Assembly (NCBI GenBank): GCA_050291245.1
Contig: JBNKJP010000044.1
Span: 124,001 to 188,000 of the forward strand
Reading direction: 5' to 3'
DNA length: 64,000 nucleotides
DNA from: Thiodiazotropha sp050291245
GTDB taxonomy: Bacteria; Pseudomonadota; Gammaproteobacteria; Chromatiales; Chromatiaceae
Under the pieces are notes generated by a model. It was given only the letters and a program-made list of their open reading frames with translations, did not search any database and was not told the origin of the DNA. Shown here one piece after another: positions 54,342-63,985 of this stretch (position 1 is the stretch's first letter; each line of letters opens with the position of its first letter). A program made the translations under genes and the position numbers.

Positions 54342-55442
54342 TCATTTTTTGACCAGCGAATAGCTCGTGCTACGACCGCCGCCAGGATCTTTCTGTAATG
54401 CATTTCGTTCAATAAGATCCAGAATGTCTCGGTAGGCCGTGTCTTGTGAGCACTTTGCAAGCTTTGCCCATTTTGATGTTGTGAGCTTGCCTTCAAAACC
54501 GTCTAGCAGACTGTTCAATACTTTGATTTGTCGTTCGTTCAAAGCCTCTGTGGCAAAGTGTTCCCAGAAGCGGGCCTTATCAAGGACGCAGCCCAATGTC
54601 TCTTGAGCGCCCTCGATTGCACGGCCAAGGCAGTTCAGGAACCAGTTCAGCCATTTTGTGATATTAAGATCACCTTTTTGCGACCATTCCAGTGTATCGT
54701 AATAGTCTTTATATTCCCGGCGGATTTGCGCGGACATGCTGTAAAAGCGTTGCACTGTTTTCTCTGAACGAGCGAGCGCCATATCCGAAATAGCGCGAGC
54801 GATTCGACCATTGCCATCATCGAAGGGATGGATGGTGACAAACCAAAAATGAGCAAGCCCGGCAATGAGAAGAGGATCTATATCTCCCGGTTGTTCGAAC
54901 CAGCGCAGGAAATCCGCGATTTCATCGGACACGCGTTCTGCCGGCGGCGCTTCGTAGTGTACCCTTTCCCGGCCAACCGGCCCGGAAACGACTTGCATGG
55001 GGCCGTTTCTATCATCGCGCCAGTTTCCTACCCGGATCTTGTTCATGCCGCTTCGCCTTGTCGGAAATAACGAGGCGTGCCATGCGAATAACCGCTCTTC
55101 GGTTAGAGGAGCGGCATAGTTGCCGGTTGCGTCCAGCATCATTTCAACGACACCCTCGACATTTCGGTCTGTCGGAACAAGGCCGCCAGCATCCATACCA
55201 AGCCGTCGCGCGATTGACGAACTGACCTGCTCACGCTCTAGCATCTCACCCTCAATCTCACTTGATTTCACTACGTCTTCTGTGAGGGTCTGGAGATGGG
55301 CTTCACAGCGCAGCTCAAAGCCCAGCGCCTCCATTTTGCCGAGCAATCGCCCTTGCTCCCGAGATACCGCTGCCAGCAATCTGATGAGACTCTTTTCGTC
55401 CCAGGCGAGACTCGGAAAGTCAGATATTTCCCAGATATACAT
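54342..55442 (-). CDS. Fic family protein with DUF4172 N-terminus
   Basis: The Fic motif HPFDDGNGRIAR lies near residue 210, and the start MYIWEISDFPSLAWD matches DUF4172. The segment SSEIEG carries an (S/T)xxxE(G/N) inhibitory motif, so the protein should be self-inhibited. A winged-helix-like domain forms the C-terminus. The ATG at 55442 has GGAG seven bases upstream; 366 residues. Fic proteins AMPylate target proteins. It stands just downstream of a tRNA gene, a place often used by mobile DNA. Confidence 0.92.
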   Translation of the reverse strand: MYIWEISDFPSLAWDEKSLIRLLAAVSREQGRLLGKMEALGFELRCEAHLQTLTEDVVKSSEIEGEMLEREQVSSSIARRLGMDAGGLVPTDRNVEGVVEMMLDATGNYAAPLTEERLFAWHASLFPTRRSGMNKIRVGNWRDDRNGPMQVVSGPVGRERVHYEAPPAERVSDEIADFLRWFEQPGDIDPLLIAGLAHFWFVTIHPFDDGNGRIARAISDMALARSEKTVQRFYSMSAQIRREYKDYYDTLEWSQKGDLNITKWLNWFLNCLGRAIEGAQETLGCVLDKARFWEHFATEALNERQIKVLNSLLDGFEGKLTTSKWAKLAKCSQDTAYRDILDLIERNALQKDPGGGRSTSYSLVKK

Positions 55443-55445
55443 CAC

Positions 55446-55545
55446 TTTTCTCCGCGGGTTATGCGGATATTATCGCCTGTATTTGCCGTATTGGCAAAAT
55501 GATTCTCTGTATTATTTGCGGAGAAAAGAGGTGATATTCTCCGCA
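55446..55545. promoter_or_regulatory. Candidate operator of the fic gene
   Basis: TGCGGAGAA (55517-55525) and TTCTCCGCA (55537-55545) are perfect 9-bp inverse copies 11 bases apart, and a third TTCTCCGC stands at the ribosome site (near 55448). Such spacing suits a dimeric regulator; the Fic protein's own winged-helix domain is a possible binder. Confidence 0.45.
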
Positions 55546-55722
55546 TTGATCGCTTCCAAGATGGTTTCAGCCTTGGTTGGGTAACTTTGTTGACTTAGGT
55601 GTGCCTACTCATGATTACGGACATAGATTGATTTATGGCAGATTTTGGAATGGGTGTCTGGATTAGGGGCTCGCAAACCATACGTTGATTGTTGTGTCTT
55701 TATCGCTTGGATCATTGCCTTT

Positions 55723-56196
55723 TCACGGGTTTCTCAGCCCGTCGAGCTCCTGTCTGACGCCTTCGATCTGATCCTGGACCGATAGAATCTTGACTTTGTA
55801 GTTTTCTGCGACCGCTTGCATTTCGGAGGATATGCTCTCCTCCCAGGTTGCTCCGGCCAGATTGTTGTTGGCATGGGTTTTCTTGTGCCTCAATCTTGCC
55901 ATTTCAGCGTCCATTTTTTTGTGGAGTGATCTCTTTTTGGCTTCCAGCTGGACGATTTTTCGCTCAAGATGCTTGATTTCGGTCCGGGTGCCAATGGCTT
56001 GCAGGGTTTCGGAATACTCTGATACGGATTTCCCGGGTGTGCTTGGGGGCTGGATTGGTTTGACAGTTACAATCTCGGCTGTGCTGCTGCAGGGTCTCTG
56101 GCTGAATGTCGTTTTTCCGCGTTCGTCAGTACATTTGTAGATTTCCGCCTGGCACAAGGCAGGCATGATGAGAGCAATGGAAAGCACAAGTTTCAC
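55723..56196 (-). CDS. DUF4124-containing secreted protein
   Basis: From a GTG at 56196, with GGAG upstream, a signal peptide (MKLVLSIALIMPALCQA) precedes a DUF4124 segment (IYKCTDERGKTTFSQRPC) and a coiled-coil stretch (residues ~75-110). About 157 residues. Function unknown; DUF4124 proteins are envelope proteins of many gammaproteobacteria. Confidence 0.75.
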   Translation of the reverse strand: MKLVLSIALIMPALCQAEIYKCTDERGKTTFSQRPCSSTAEIVTVKPIQPPSTPGKSVSEYSETLQAIGTRTEIKHLERKIVQLEAKKRSLHKKMDAEMARLRHKKTHANNNLAGATWEESISSEMQAVAENYKVKILSVQDQIEGVRQELDGLRNP

Positions 56197-56387
56197 GGCG
56201 GTCTCCTTCGCATGGTGAAAAAATGTCTTCTGGGGCCGTCCAGGCACGCTTTGAAGTCAGAGGATTCGACCACTCACAGGGTCAAGGGTTCTTCGTGAAG
56301 GAACGTGAGTTTTTTCGGGTCGATGCTCGAGTGATTATTAACGGGGCCCGGAAAACATCAACGGCCTGACCGCGTCAGGCCTGGGTA

Positions 56388-57293
56388 TTATTCCGGTTTA
56401 CTCCAGATCAGCTGGATGGTGGCACTACGACGGATGTCGGTCAGCCGGTCGGTGAATTCCTGAATATTCTCGCTCAGCAGATCTGCCAGTTCGAGTTTCG
56501 CGTCCCTTTCCTCCATCAGCTTTTCCCGTTCCAGACGGATCTGCGCGATGTCCTGTCGTTTCCGTTGTTTGCTGAGGGATGTGACGTTCGGATGACCATC
56601 GAAACGATCGAGAAATTGAGCCTTGCGGCCCTGAATCATGGATCGATCGAGTTCCAGGATTTCGCTGTTGAGTTGCTCGACAACTTCCAGCTGCTCATCC
56701 CAGATGGTGAACAGGTTATCGACTCCCTCTTCGATCCAGTCCTGGATCTCCTGCATGTGCTGGACGCGCAGCATCCGAATCACCCGGGTCGTGTCGGGCA
56801 TCAGCAGCAGCTGTTCGTAGAGATCGATCCAGCCCTCTTCCCGGTAGTTGAACAGTCTGTTCATGTAGTAGAGCAGCAACCCAACCGATTCGCTGTAGTC
56901 ATAGCCTGGGTAGCTGTGGCTGAGGACGTTGATAATGTCCGCGAAATTCACCGCGGTGCCGGCGAAGGCCTGGTCGTTCCGCGCATTGACGCCCTGAGCG
57001 TAGATGCGGGTCAGACGCTTGAGCATCCGCAGGTAACCATCGGCGCGAATTTCGGTTTTTTCCGAGCGGATGAATTTCGAGATTTCCACCAGCATTTCTC
57101 GCAACTCGCCAATGTCGGTTGGATCCACTTGGTGGGTCAGGGAGTATTCGAGGAAATCGAAGTATTGCTTGACGATGCGGCAGGATTCGTCTTGTGCGAG
57201 CACCGGGAGATGATCGACGCTTTCAACCCGGAACCGGGTGGGCCGGTCTGTCACCGGAAGCGTGGTGGCATCGCTTATGAGCTCGTCTTTCAT
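56388..57293 (-). CDS. Hypothetical helical protein
   Basis: The ATG at 57293 begins MKDELISDATTLP; about 301 residues, acidic and almost all helical, with a coiled coil at residues ~210-285. No signal peptide, membrane segment or motif that I recognise. The amino-acid use and codon bias fit the GC-rich core genome, so it is probably a real gene. Confidence 0.7.
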   Translation of the reverse strand: MKDELISDATTLPVTDRPTRFRVESVDHLPVLAQDESCRIVKQYFDFLEYSLTHQVDPTDIGELREMLVEISKFIRSEKTEIRADGYLRMLKRLTRIYAQGVNARNDQAFAGTAVNFADIINVLSHSYPGYDYSESVGLLLYYMNRLFNYREEGWIDLYEQLLLMPDTTRVIRMLRVQHMQEIQDWIEEGVDNLFTIWDEQLEVVEQLNSEILELDRSMIQGRKAQFLDRFDGHPNVTSLSKQRKRQDIAQIRLEREKLMEERDAKLELADLLSENIQEFTDRLTDIRRSATIQLIWSKPE

Positions 57294-57576
57294 TGGTGTT
57301 CGCCGCCGCATAGAATGCACATTGAATTCCCATATTATATTAACAATTACTTATATATCAAGTTTTTTCGAAGATTCCTGCGCGCTAGCCCGGATGAGCA
57401 CGTAAATCCTCCCTGGTATCGGCGTATGAAATAGGAACTTGAGCGTAATCGTCGGGTATGTGTCTGCTAACTGCATGAAATTACGGAATTAATTGATTTT
57501 TGTTAGGGATTTTTGTACATTTCACGGTCTTTTATGAAATCCATAAAAACTGAACGGACAAGCTGAGGGAAACACC

Positions 57577-58803
57577 ATGAATAGTGCTGATACCGCGTGG
57601 ATCATGACGTCCACGGCGTTGGTTTTACTAATGACCTTACCTGGATTGGCATTGTTCTATGGTGGGCTGGTACGCACCAAGAACGTCTTGTCCGTGCTGA
57701 TGCAATGTTTCGCCATCGCCGGACTGGTGTCGATTCTTTGGCTGGTGTTGGGGTACACCCTGGCGTTTGGAGAGGGGAATACCTGGATTGGCGATTTGAG
57801 CCGCGTCCTGATGGCCGGGGTGGGCAAGGAGAGCCTGTCGGGCACCATTCCCGAGTCCCTGTTCATGCTCTTCCAGATGACTTTCGCCATCATCACGCCG
57901 GCGCTGATCGTGGGTGGCTTTGCGGAGCGTATGCGCTTTTCCGCCATGTTGCTGTTCAGCGCCGTCTGGCTGCTGTTGGTTTACGTACCGGTAACTCACT
58001 GGGTCTGGGGCGGGGGATGGCTGCAGAAGATGGGACTGTATGATTTCGCGGGAGGCACCGTGGTGCACATCACCGCGGGCGTGGCCGCCCTGGTGGCTGC
58101 CGTGGTTATGGGGCCGCGGCGAGGATTCGGAACCTCGTCGCTGATGCCGCACAACATGACCATGACCATCTCCGGGGCGGGTATGCTCTGGGTGGGCTGG
58201 TTCGGTTTCAACGGCGGCAGCGCCCTGGCGTCCGACGGCAGTGCCTCAATGGCAATGCTGGTGACCCACATCTCCGCGGCCACCGGTGCCATGACCTGGC
58301 TGGTACGGGAGTGGATCAAGTTCGGCAAACCCAGCGCCCTGGGTGCGGTGACCGGTATGGTGGCGGGTCTGGGTACCATCACCCCGGCCTCGGGTTTCGT
58401 GGGTCCGGCGGGCGCCCTGGTGATCGGGGTCCTGGCCGGTATGGTCTGCTTCACCGCAACCAACTATCTGAAACAGGTGCTGAAGATCGATGACTCCCTG
58501 GACGTCTTCCCGGTGCATGGCGTGGGCGGCATCCTGGGCACCCTGCTGGCGGGTATCTTCTCCTCTACCTCCTTGGGGGTCTTCTCCGGTTACGGATTCG
58601 CGGACGGTATTACCAGCATGGGGGGGCAGTTAAAGGTGCAGTTCATCGGTGTGATCGCCACCCTGGTGTTCACCGCGGTGGTGACCTTCGTGATTCTCAA
58701 GGTTGTCGATGCCCTGGTGGGGCTGCGTGTGACCAAGGAGCAGGAGATCGAGGGGCTGGATATCGTGCTGCATGAAGAGCGTGGTTACAACGAGCTTAGC
58801 TGA
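57577..58803 (+). CDS. amtB: Ammonium transporter
   Basis: Eleven membrane helices and the family segments PGLALFYGGLVRTKNVLSV, GGFAERMRF, DFAGGTVVHITAG and VHGVGGILGTLLAG are present in 408 residues. No glnK lies beside it; I see no -24/-12 promoter upstream. Confidence 0.95.
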   Translation: MNSADTAWIMTSTALVLLMTLPGLALFYGGLVRTKNVLSVLMQCFAIAGLVSILWLVLGYTLAFGEGNTWIGDLSRVLMAGVGKESLSGTIPESLFMLFQMTFAIITPALIVGGFAERMRFSAMLLFSAVWLLLVYVPVTHWVWGGGWLQKMGLYDFAGGTVVHITAGVAALVAAVVMGPRRGFGTSSLMPHNMTMTISGAGMLWVGWFGFNGGSALASDGSASMAMLVTHISAATGAMTWLVREWIKFGKPSALGAVTGMVAGLGTITPASGFVGPAGALVIGVLAGMVCFTATNYLKQVLKIDDSLDVFPVHGVGGILGTLLAGIFSSTSLGVFSGYGFADGITSMGGQLKVQFIGVIATLVFTAVVTFVILKVVDALVGLRVTKEQEIEGLDIVLHEERGYNELS

Positions 58804-58847
58804 TTATCGCGGAGGGGCATCCTTCCGGGTTGGCGCAGGCCTTTGCT

Positions 58848-58955
58848 GGTTCCCACGCTCTGCGTGGGAACCCAGACATGGGTTCGGTGGACAACCCAAC
58901 GCTAATTAATCCACCTGACTAAATATGCATTCCCACGCAGAGCGTGGGAACGAGG
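58848..58955. repeat. Paired GTTCCCACGC palindromes
   Basis: TTCCCACGCTCTGCGTGGGAA (palindrome, about 58850-58870) and an inverted copy at about 58930-58951 with CACGCAGAGCGTGG. A dispersed repeat with no coding content. Confidence 0.65.
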
Positions 58956-59077
58956 TTTCCAAGGATGGGCTCTACTCATGTCACTCTGTCAGAGGTACTG
59001 GATCCCGGTATATGCAGTGATGACGGTTAAGTTGAGCACTGTTTGGCCTCACACCCCTTTTGTCCGCAGAGTAGTGT

Positions 59078-59482
59078 TCAGGCTTTGCGATAGCTTGCCA
59101 GGGCGCTGTCGGTTTCGTGCAAGGCCACTTCCACCACCGGAAAGCCGCCGCCTTCCACATGTTCGAAGATCAGCCGGGCGATGTTTTCGGCGGTAGGATT
59201 GTCGCCCATGACATAGACGGTCTCACCCGCCTCCTGCAGCAAGGGCAGTACGGGATCATCGGCATGCAGCAGCATGGTGTGATCCAGGTTCTGTTCGATC
59301 CAGGATTTGACGTAGTCACCGATATCCGAGAAATCGCATACCATACCCAGGCTGTTGAGCCTTTCCGATTCGAGGCGAATCACCGCAGTCGCATTGTGTC
59401 CGTGCAGGTGTTTGCACTTGCCCTGGTGGTTCAGCAGGCGATGGCCATAGCAGAAATGGATCTCTTTGGTAACCGTATACAT
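59078..59482 (-). CDS. 6-carboxytetrahydropterin synthase family protein (QueD-like)
   Basis: The His ligands of zinc are in YGHRL and HLHGHN, the catalytic Cys in GKCKHLHGH, and Glu/His residues lie in VALHETD. 134 residues from the ATG at 59482; a longer frame to 59578 is possible. QueD works in queuosine synthesis, but no other queuosine gene is nearby, so a pterin role is not excluded. Confidence 0.85.
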   Translation of the reverse strand: MYTVTKEIHFCYGHRLLNHQGKCKHLHGHNATAVIRLESERLNSLGMVCDFSDIGDYVKSWIEQNLDHTMLLHADDPVLPLLQEAGETVYVMGDNPTAENIARLIFEHVEGGGFPVVEVALHETDSALASYRKA

Positions 59483-59656
59483 CTCTAATTCGGAGTCTGG
59501 CAGTGACAAGGACGACAAGGCCATGTGGCCAGGTTGCCGAGTATACGGGGTGGCGATCCGGACCGCCACTCTGCTCATAGCTGTCGTTCGCTGGGTAAAG
59601 GTTTAAAGCTAGCCGCCGATGTTAAAGGTAGTTGGCAATTGAACAGCGGAATAGCT

Positions 59657-60124
59657 ATGGCTGATGATGGTGAATTTTTCGAGGTGGCGCGTGAGGCTGT
59701 CGGTCAGTTGAAGAAACTGACCCGGGATTTTCCCCATCTCTCGACCCAGCCGGTACGCCATGCGATCGAAACCTGGAATGAGGACCTGTTTCGCCGGGGT
59801 GAACTCATCTGGGAGGAGCGCCAGCGCGTCAAGCGGGAGCTGGCCGCCCAGGAACTTCGGGCCATAGAGCTGATCGATCAAAACCATGTGGATGACGTCC
59901 TGGAGATGTTGGCAAACGAATTCGAACGAGACTTCGATTACTATGATCTGATCGACATGGTGGGTAAGGATCGTTACATCGGCGCCCTCCGGCGGGAGGC
60001 CATCGAACTGCTTCAGAACTCCATTTCCCCCGAGCAGACGGCCGACCTGTGGAACAGCGTGGGTAAACCTCCGATTGGCGGCGAGCGCTGGAATGCGGTG
60101 GGGGTCTCTGTCTTGATGGGGTGA
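59657..60124 (+). CDS. Hypothetical protein
   Basis: The ATG at 59657 starts MADDGEFFEVAREAVGQLKK; about 155 residues, charged and helical, without a motif I recognise. The frame runs further upstream but with non-coding character. It is divergent from the QueD-like gene. Confidence 0.6.
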   Translation: MADDGEFFEVAREAVGQLKKLTRDFPHLSTQPVRHAIETWNEDLFRRGELIWEERQRVKRELAAQELRAIELIDQNHVDDVLEMLANEFERDFDYYDLIDMVGKDRYIGALRREAIELLQNSISPEQTADLWNSVGKPPIGGERWNAVGVSVLMG

Positions 60125-60149
60125 ACCGGCCCATGCTTAAGGCGATGCC

Positions 60150-60285
60150 CTGGATTTTCGTCACTCCGGCGTATGCCGGAGAAGTGGTGCATGGATGCAC
60201 CGTTTACGGATCCAAGGACGAAATCTAGGGATATCACACCGTCCTGCCTTCTGGATCCCGGCATGTAACGGGATGACGGTGGTTT
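60150..60285. repeat. Dispersed repeat (GTCATTCCGG family, degenerate)
   Basis: GTCACTCCGGCGTATGCCGG and CCCGGCATGTAACGGGATGAC are inverse-like copies around the interval; a related GGATCCCGGTATATGCAGTGATGAC stretch is at about 59000. No gene. Confidence 0.5.
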
Positions 60286-60291
60286 TTGGGC

Positions 60292-60969
60292 TTAAGTAAG
60301 TGCCATTCCCTTTTGGATATTGCCATGGCTCAGGTAGCACCCAGTGTAGAGGTGCGCGCCATCCATGGCGAAGCAGCCGCGGAATTGTAGCGCCTCGGGA
60401 AAGGGGATATCACTCTCGGGCGAGGCGGAAAAAGCATAGGTCTGGGCCACAGGGTCGATCTCCAGATTGACCGCCTGAAAGCCGATGAACTGTCCCAGAA
60501 TGGGGTAGTAGCACTTGTACAGACTCTCCTTGGCGCTGAATACCAGGCGTTCGGGTAATTCCGGGTTGTCCTGCATGAACACCTCCTCCCGTGGGGTGTG
60601 TACATATTGCGAAACGCCTTTGGGCAAAGGTTTCAGGGGTTCTACGTCGATGCCCAGTCCGGCCAGATCGGTGATTTTGGCGCACACTGCGAGGCATACC
60701 TCCCGACAGTGGGAAATGCTTCCGAGATAGCCTTCCGGCCAGAGTGGCTGGCGCTTGTCGCCGCGTAACAGGGGTTCAAAGGGTGCCTCAAGCCGGGCCA
60801 GGGCCGCGTGAGCCGCGTGCCGTCCTGCCCGGAATTCCCGTTGTCGCTTCTCCCGGGCTCCTTCGATCAACGTCTCTTCCTCCTCACGCAGTGGGGTGGT
60901 CCACATGTCAGGGCTTGCCTTGACGATCGAGGCCTGGGGTGGGAAGCAGTGGATGAATTGATTGTCCAT
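60292..60969 (-). CDS. 4'-phosphopantetheinyl transferase, EntD type
   Basis: The family motifs GLGIDVEPL and FSAKESLYKCYYP are clear, with the GSISHC segment before. From the ATG at 60969, 225 residues. It would activate carrier proteins with phosphopantetheine. No NRPS or PKS lies in the window. Confidence 0.9.
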   Translation of the reverse strand: MDNQFIHCFPPQASIVKASPDMWTTPLREEEETLIEGAREKRQREFRAGRHAAHAALARLEAPFEPLLRGDKRQPLWPEGYLGSISHCREVCLAVCAKITDLAGLGIDVEPLKPLPKGVSQYVHTPREEVFMQDNPELPERLVFSAKESLYKCYYPILGQFIGFQAVNLEIDPVAQTYAFSASPESDIPFPEALQFRGCFAMDGAHLYTGCYLSHGNIQKGMALT

Positions 60970-61356
60970 GGCAAGTGAGTGGCTGGTGTTTCTTTGGCAG
61001 TGTGACTGAGCTGTGCTTTCCCTGTCGTGGCAAGGCCGCATCGCGGCTTCGGTCCGGAAATCCGTGACCGGGCACACTAGCAGACTCGGCCCTGCAAGGC
61101 TATGGGCCAGATCCCGCATACGTCGTTAAAGCACTTGACCGGTTGTTTGTTCCCATGCCATGCTGCACCCCATGAATCCGATCAATCCGACCGCCGTTAT
61201 GTACAAACCGCGCCGACTGCGCCCGTGGGCAGTCTATGCCGTCGTCTGTGGTCTGGGGGGCTGATTTAGCGATTCTGTTTTAAACGATCAGTCAGGAATT
61301 TGCTCAAGGCCGCAGATGGAAACATCTGCGGCCTTTTTCGTTATGGAGGTTATGTC
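60970..61356. other. Intergenic region with a terminator
   Basis: Apart from the hairpin at 61306-61338 I see only a 30-codon frame (61172-61264) with no clear ribosome site. Confidence 0.4.
61306..61338 (+). terminator. Rho-independent terminator or attenuator
   Basis: GGCCGCAGATG-GAAA-CATCTGCGGCC followed by TTTTT is a strong terminator. It lies 19 bases before the EamA start, so it may act as an attenuator for that gene. Confidence 0.85.
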
Positions 61357-62268
61357 ATGTCGGTGCCTGCCGCGTTTCTCGGCGTCGTGCTTATCTGGGG
61401 TACTACGCCACTGGCCATTCAGTGGAGTGGTCAGGGTGTGGGTTTTCTTTTCGGGGTGACCGGCCGGATGCTGATCGGGGTTGTCCTGGCCATGCTGGTG
61501 TTACGCCTGATGGGCCTGCGCCTGCCGTGGCATGAGTCGGCACGACGTACCTATCTGGTTGCCGGATTGGGCATCTATCTGAGTATGACCCTGGTCTACT
61601 GGTCCGCCCAGTACATACCGTCCGGCTGGATTTCGGTGGTGTTCGGGCTTTCGCCGATCACTACCGGGCTGATGGCGCGGATCTGGTTGCAGGAGCCCGG
61701 CTTGACCCTGCCCCGATTGTTCGCCGTGTTGGTGTCCCTGGTGGGTCTGGCGACGGTTTTCAGCGTGGGTTTCCAGGCTGGTGGTGAGTTTGCCTTGGGA
61801 TTGGTCGGGGTGCTGTTGTCGGTGATTACCCATTCCGCCGGTTCGGTCTGGATCAAGCGGATTGATGCACAGCTGCACGGCCTGGTGGTGACCACGGGCG
61901 GGCTGATGGTGGCAGTACCCCTGTTTCTGGTCAGCTGGTTCCTCCAGGGGCAGGGTTGGCCTGAAGCCGTGGGAGAACGCGCCCTGGTGGCCATCTGCTA
62001 TCTCGGCGTGATCGGGTCCGTGCTCGGGTTTACGCTTTACTACTACATACTGCGCCATCTGGAGACCACCAAGGTGGCCTTGATCACCTTGATGACCCCG
62101 GTCATCGCCCTGTTCGCCGGGGCCTGGCTGAACGCGGAATCCATCGAACCGCAGATCTGGGTCGGTACCGGATTGATCCTGGTGGGGCTGATCGGTTTCG
62201 AGCGGCCCGGGTTCGGACGGATGGTTCAGTGGCGACCGGTCAAGGCCAGGGAGAGTGAGGGCCAGTAG
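61357..62268 (+). CDS. EamA (DMT) family transporter
   Basis: About ten membrane helices in 303 residues with two EamA repeats (LIWGTTPLAIQW and YYYILRHLETTKVALITLMTPVIALFAG). I start at the ATG at 61357 with GGAGG upstream. The substrate is unknown. Its last 43 bases overlap the end of the convergent dctM gene. Confidence 0.9.
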   Translation: MSVPAAFLGVVLIWGTTPLAIQWSGQGVGFLFGVTGRMLIGVVLAMLVLRLMGLRLPWHESARRTYLVAGLGIYLSMTLVYWSAQYIPSGWISVVFGLSPITTGLMARIWLQEPGLTLPRLFAVLVSLVGLATVFSVGFQAGGEFALGLVGVLLSVITHSAGSVWIKRIDAQLHGLVVTTGGLMVAVPLFLVSWFLQGQGWPEAVGERALVAICYLGVIGSVLGFTLYYYILRHLETTKVALITLMTPVIALFAGAWLNAESIEPQIWVGTGLILVGLIGFERPGFGRMVQWRPVKARESEGQ

Positions 62269-63500
62269 GTGATGATCACTACCGCGCCAAGCAGGAGCAG
62301 GAACCAGGGAAGGGTGGCGCGGTAGATGGTCATAATCGGTTTGTCAAAGCGATAGCTGGCGATAAACAGGTTCATACCGACCGGTGGGGTGAAATAACCG
62401 ATCTGCATATTCGCCAGAAAGATGATCCCCAGGTGTACTGGATCGACCCCGTACTGGATTGCCACCGGCAACAGCAAGGGCACCACGAGCACCAGGGCGG
62501 AGAAGATATCCAGCAGGGTGCCCAGCACCAGTAGGAACAGGTTGAGCAGGATCAGGAAGGTGAGCGGGTCGTGGACCTGTTCATGCAGCCAGCTGAAGAG
62601 CTGTCCGGGGACATCCGCGTCGATCATGTAGTTGGTGGAGGCCAGGGAGAGTCCTAGGATTACCAGGATGCCACCCACCAGCAGCATCGATTCCCGCATC
62701 AGACCCGGAAGTCGGCTCAGGGGGATCTCTCGGTGCACGAAAACCTCGGCGATCAATACATAGAGCACGGTTACCGCGGCGGCCTCGGAAATGGCGAAAT
62801 AGCCACTGTAGATACCGGACAGCAGCAGGATCGGCAGGGGGATCTCCCAGGCGGCATCGCGCAGTGCGTCCAGGGCCTCCGGCATTGAAAACCGGGTGAG
62901 TGGAATGTGGCGGCTGGAGTACAGGGCCCAGGCCATGAGGATCCCCAGCATCAAAAGCCCGGGCAGGATGCCGGCGAGGAACATCTCATCCACGGTGATC
63001 GCCCCCCCCAGTCCCAGCTGCTGAGCCACCACCGCGTAGAGGATCAGGGGCAGTGCCGGGGCGAACAGCAGACCCAGGCTGCCCGAGGTGGTGACCAGGC
63101 CGAGGCTGAAATCGTTTCGATAACCGGCCTGTTGCAAAGCCGGGTAGAGCAGTGCCCCGAGGGCCACGATGGTCACGCCGGAGGCCCCGGTGAAGGCAGT
63201 GAACAGGGCGCAGGCGACCAGGGCGACAAAGGCCATGCCCCCCGGCATCCAGCCCAGTAGGGCCTGGGTCAGGCGAACCAGGCGGACGGGCGCCTTGCCT
63301 TCGCTCAGCAGGTAGCCGGCAAAGGTGAACAGGGGAATGGCCATCAGCACCGGGGTTTCCGCAAGCCGGAAAAACTCGATGGCGACGATGGAGAGATCGA
63401 TATCGGACTGATAGAAGCCCCACAGGGCCATGGCGCCGATGACTACGAACAGGGGTGCACCGCTGATCGCCAACAGGATCAGACCCAGGGTGACGATCAT
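62226..63500 (-). CDS. dctM: TRAP transporter large permease (DctM)
   Basis: Twelve or so membrane segments in 424 residues and the family segments FTAFTGASGVTIVALGALLYPAL and PPVGMNLFIASYRFDKP. It overlaps dctQ by 4 bases. The substrate depends on a DctP protein not in the window. Confidence 0.94.
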   Translation of the reverse strand: MIVTLGLILLAISGAPLFVVIGAMALWGFYQSDIDLSIVAIEFFRLAETPVLMAIPLFTFAGYLLSEGKAPVRLVRLTQALLGWMPGGMAFVALVACALFTAFTGASGVTIVALGALLYPALQQAGYRNDFSLGLVTTSGSLGLLFAPALPLILYAVVAQQLGLGGAITVDEMFLAGILPGLLMLGILMAWALYSSRHIPLTRFSMPEALDALRDAAWEIPLPILLLSGIYSGYFAISEAAAVTVLYVLIAEVFVHREIPLSRLPGLMRESMLLVGGILVILGLSLASTNYMIDADVPGQLFSWLHEQVHDPLTFLILLNLFLLVLGTLLDIFSALVLVVPLLLPVAIQYGVDPVHLGIIFLANMQIGYFTPPVGMNLFIASYRFDKPIMTIYRATLPWFLLLLGAVVIITYWPSLSLALTGRH

Positions 63501-63985
63501 GGGGACTCGTCCCGGGGAGACTGGAATGGGATATTGAGGAGAAATTTCAAACCCATGAGGGTGAAGCCAATGGGAATGATGAGTTCACCCAACCAGGCGG
63601 GTAGATTGGAAAACAGGGTCGAGCCATCCTGCCACTCCACATAGACGAAACGGGCGGCATGCCAGCCGATGGTGAGGCAGACCAGCGCACTGAACAGGTC
63701 ATGTACCTTGGCTAGCCCTGTCTGCGCCTTTTCGGACAGGGTATGGGAGAGCAGGTCGATGCGCAGGTGGCGGTGATCCCGGGTGGCGGCGATGGCGCCG
63801 AACAGGGCGATCCACAACACCAGGATGCGCAACACCGGGTCCGCCCACACCAGACCGCTGTCGAACAGATTGCGCAGTACAATCTGACTGCCCGCCAGCA
63901 GGATCATGCCCCCGAGCAGGAGCGCCATGAGGATCTCCTCGAGTCGGGTGATCAGGCGCTGAACCCGGATCAACCGGTCATTCAT
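63497..63985 (-). CDS. dctQ: TRAP transporter small permease (DctQ)
   Basis: Four membrane helices in 162 residues with RNLFDSGLVWADPVLR and the TRDHRHLRIDLL motif typical of DctQ. It precedes dctM; the dctP gene would lie beyond the right edge. Confidence 0.92.
   Translation of the reverse strand: MNDRLIRVQRLITRLEEILMALLLGGMILLAGSQIVLRNLFDSGLVWADPVLRILVLWIALFGAIAATRDHRHLRIDLLSHTLSEKAQTGLAKVHDLFSALVCLTIGWHAARFVYVEWQDGSTLFSNLPAWLGELIIPIGFTLMGLKFLLNIPFQSPRDESP

Noticed and set aside
57430..57576. Sigma-54 promoter before amtB
   Set aside because: I could not find the GG-N10-GC pattern in this interval.
61172..61264. A 30-codon frame before the EamA gene
   Set aside because: It has a basic-hydrophobic look and a terminator behind it, but no ribosome site and no recognisable family.
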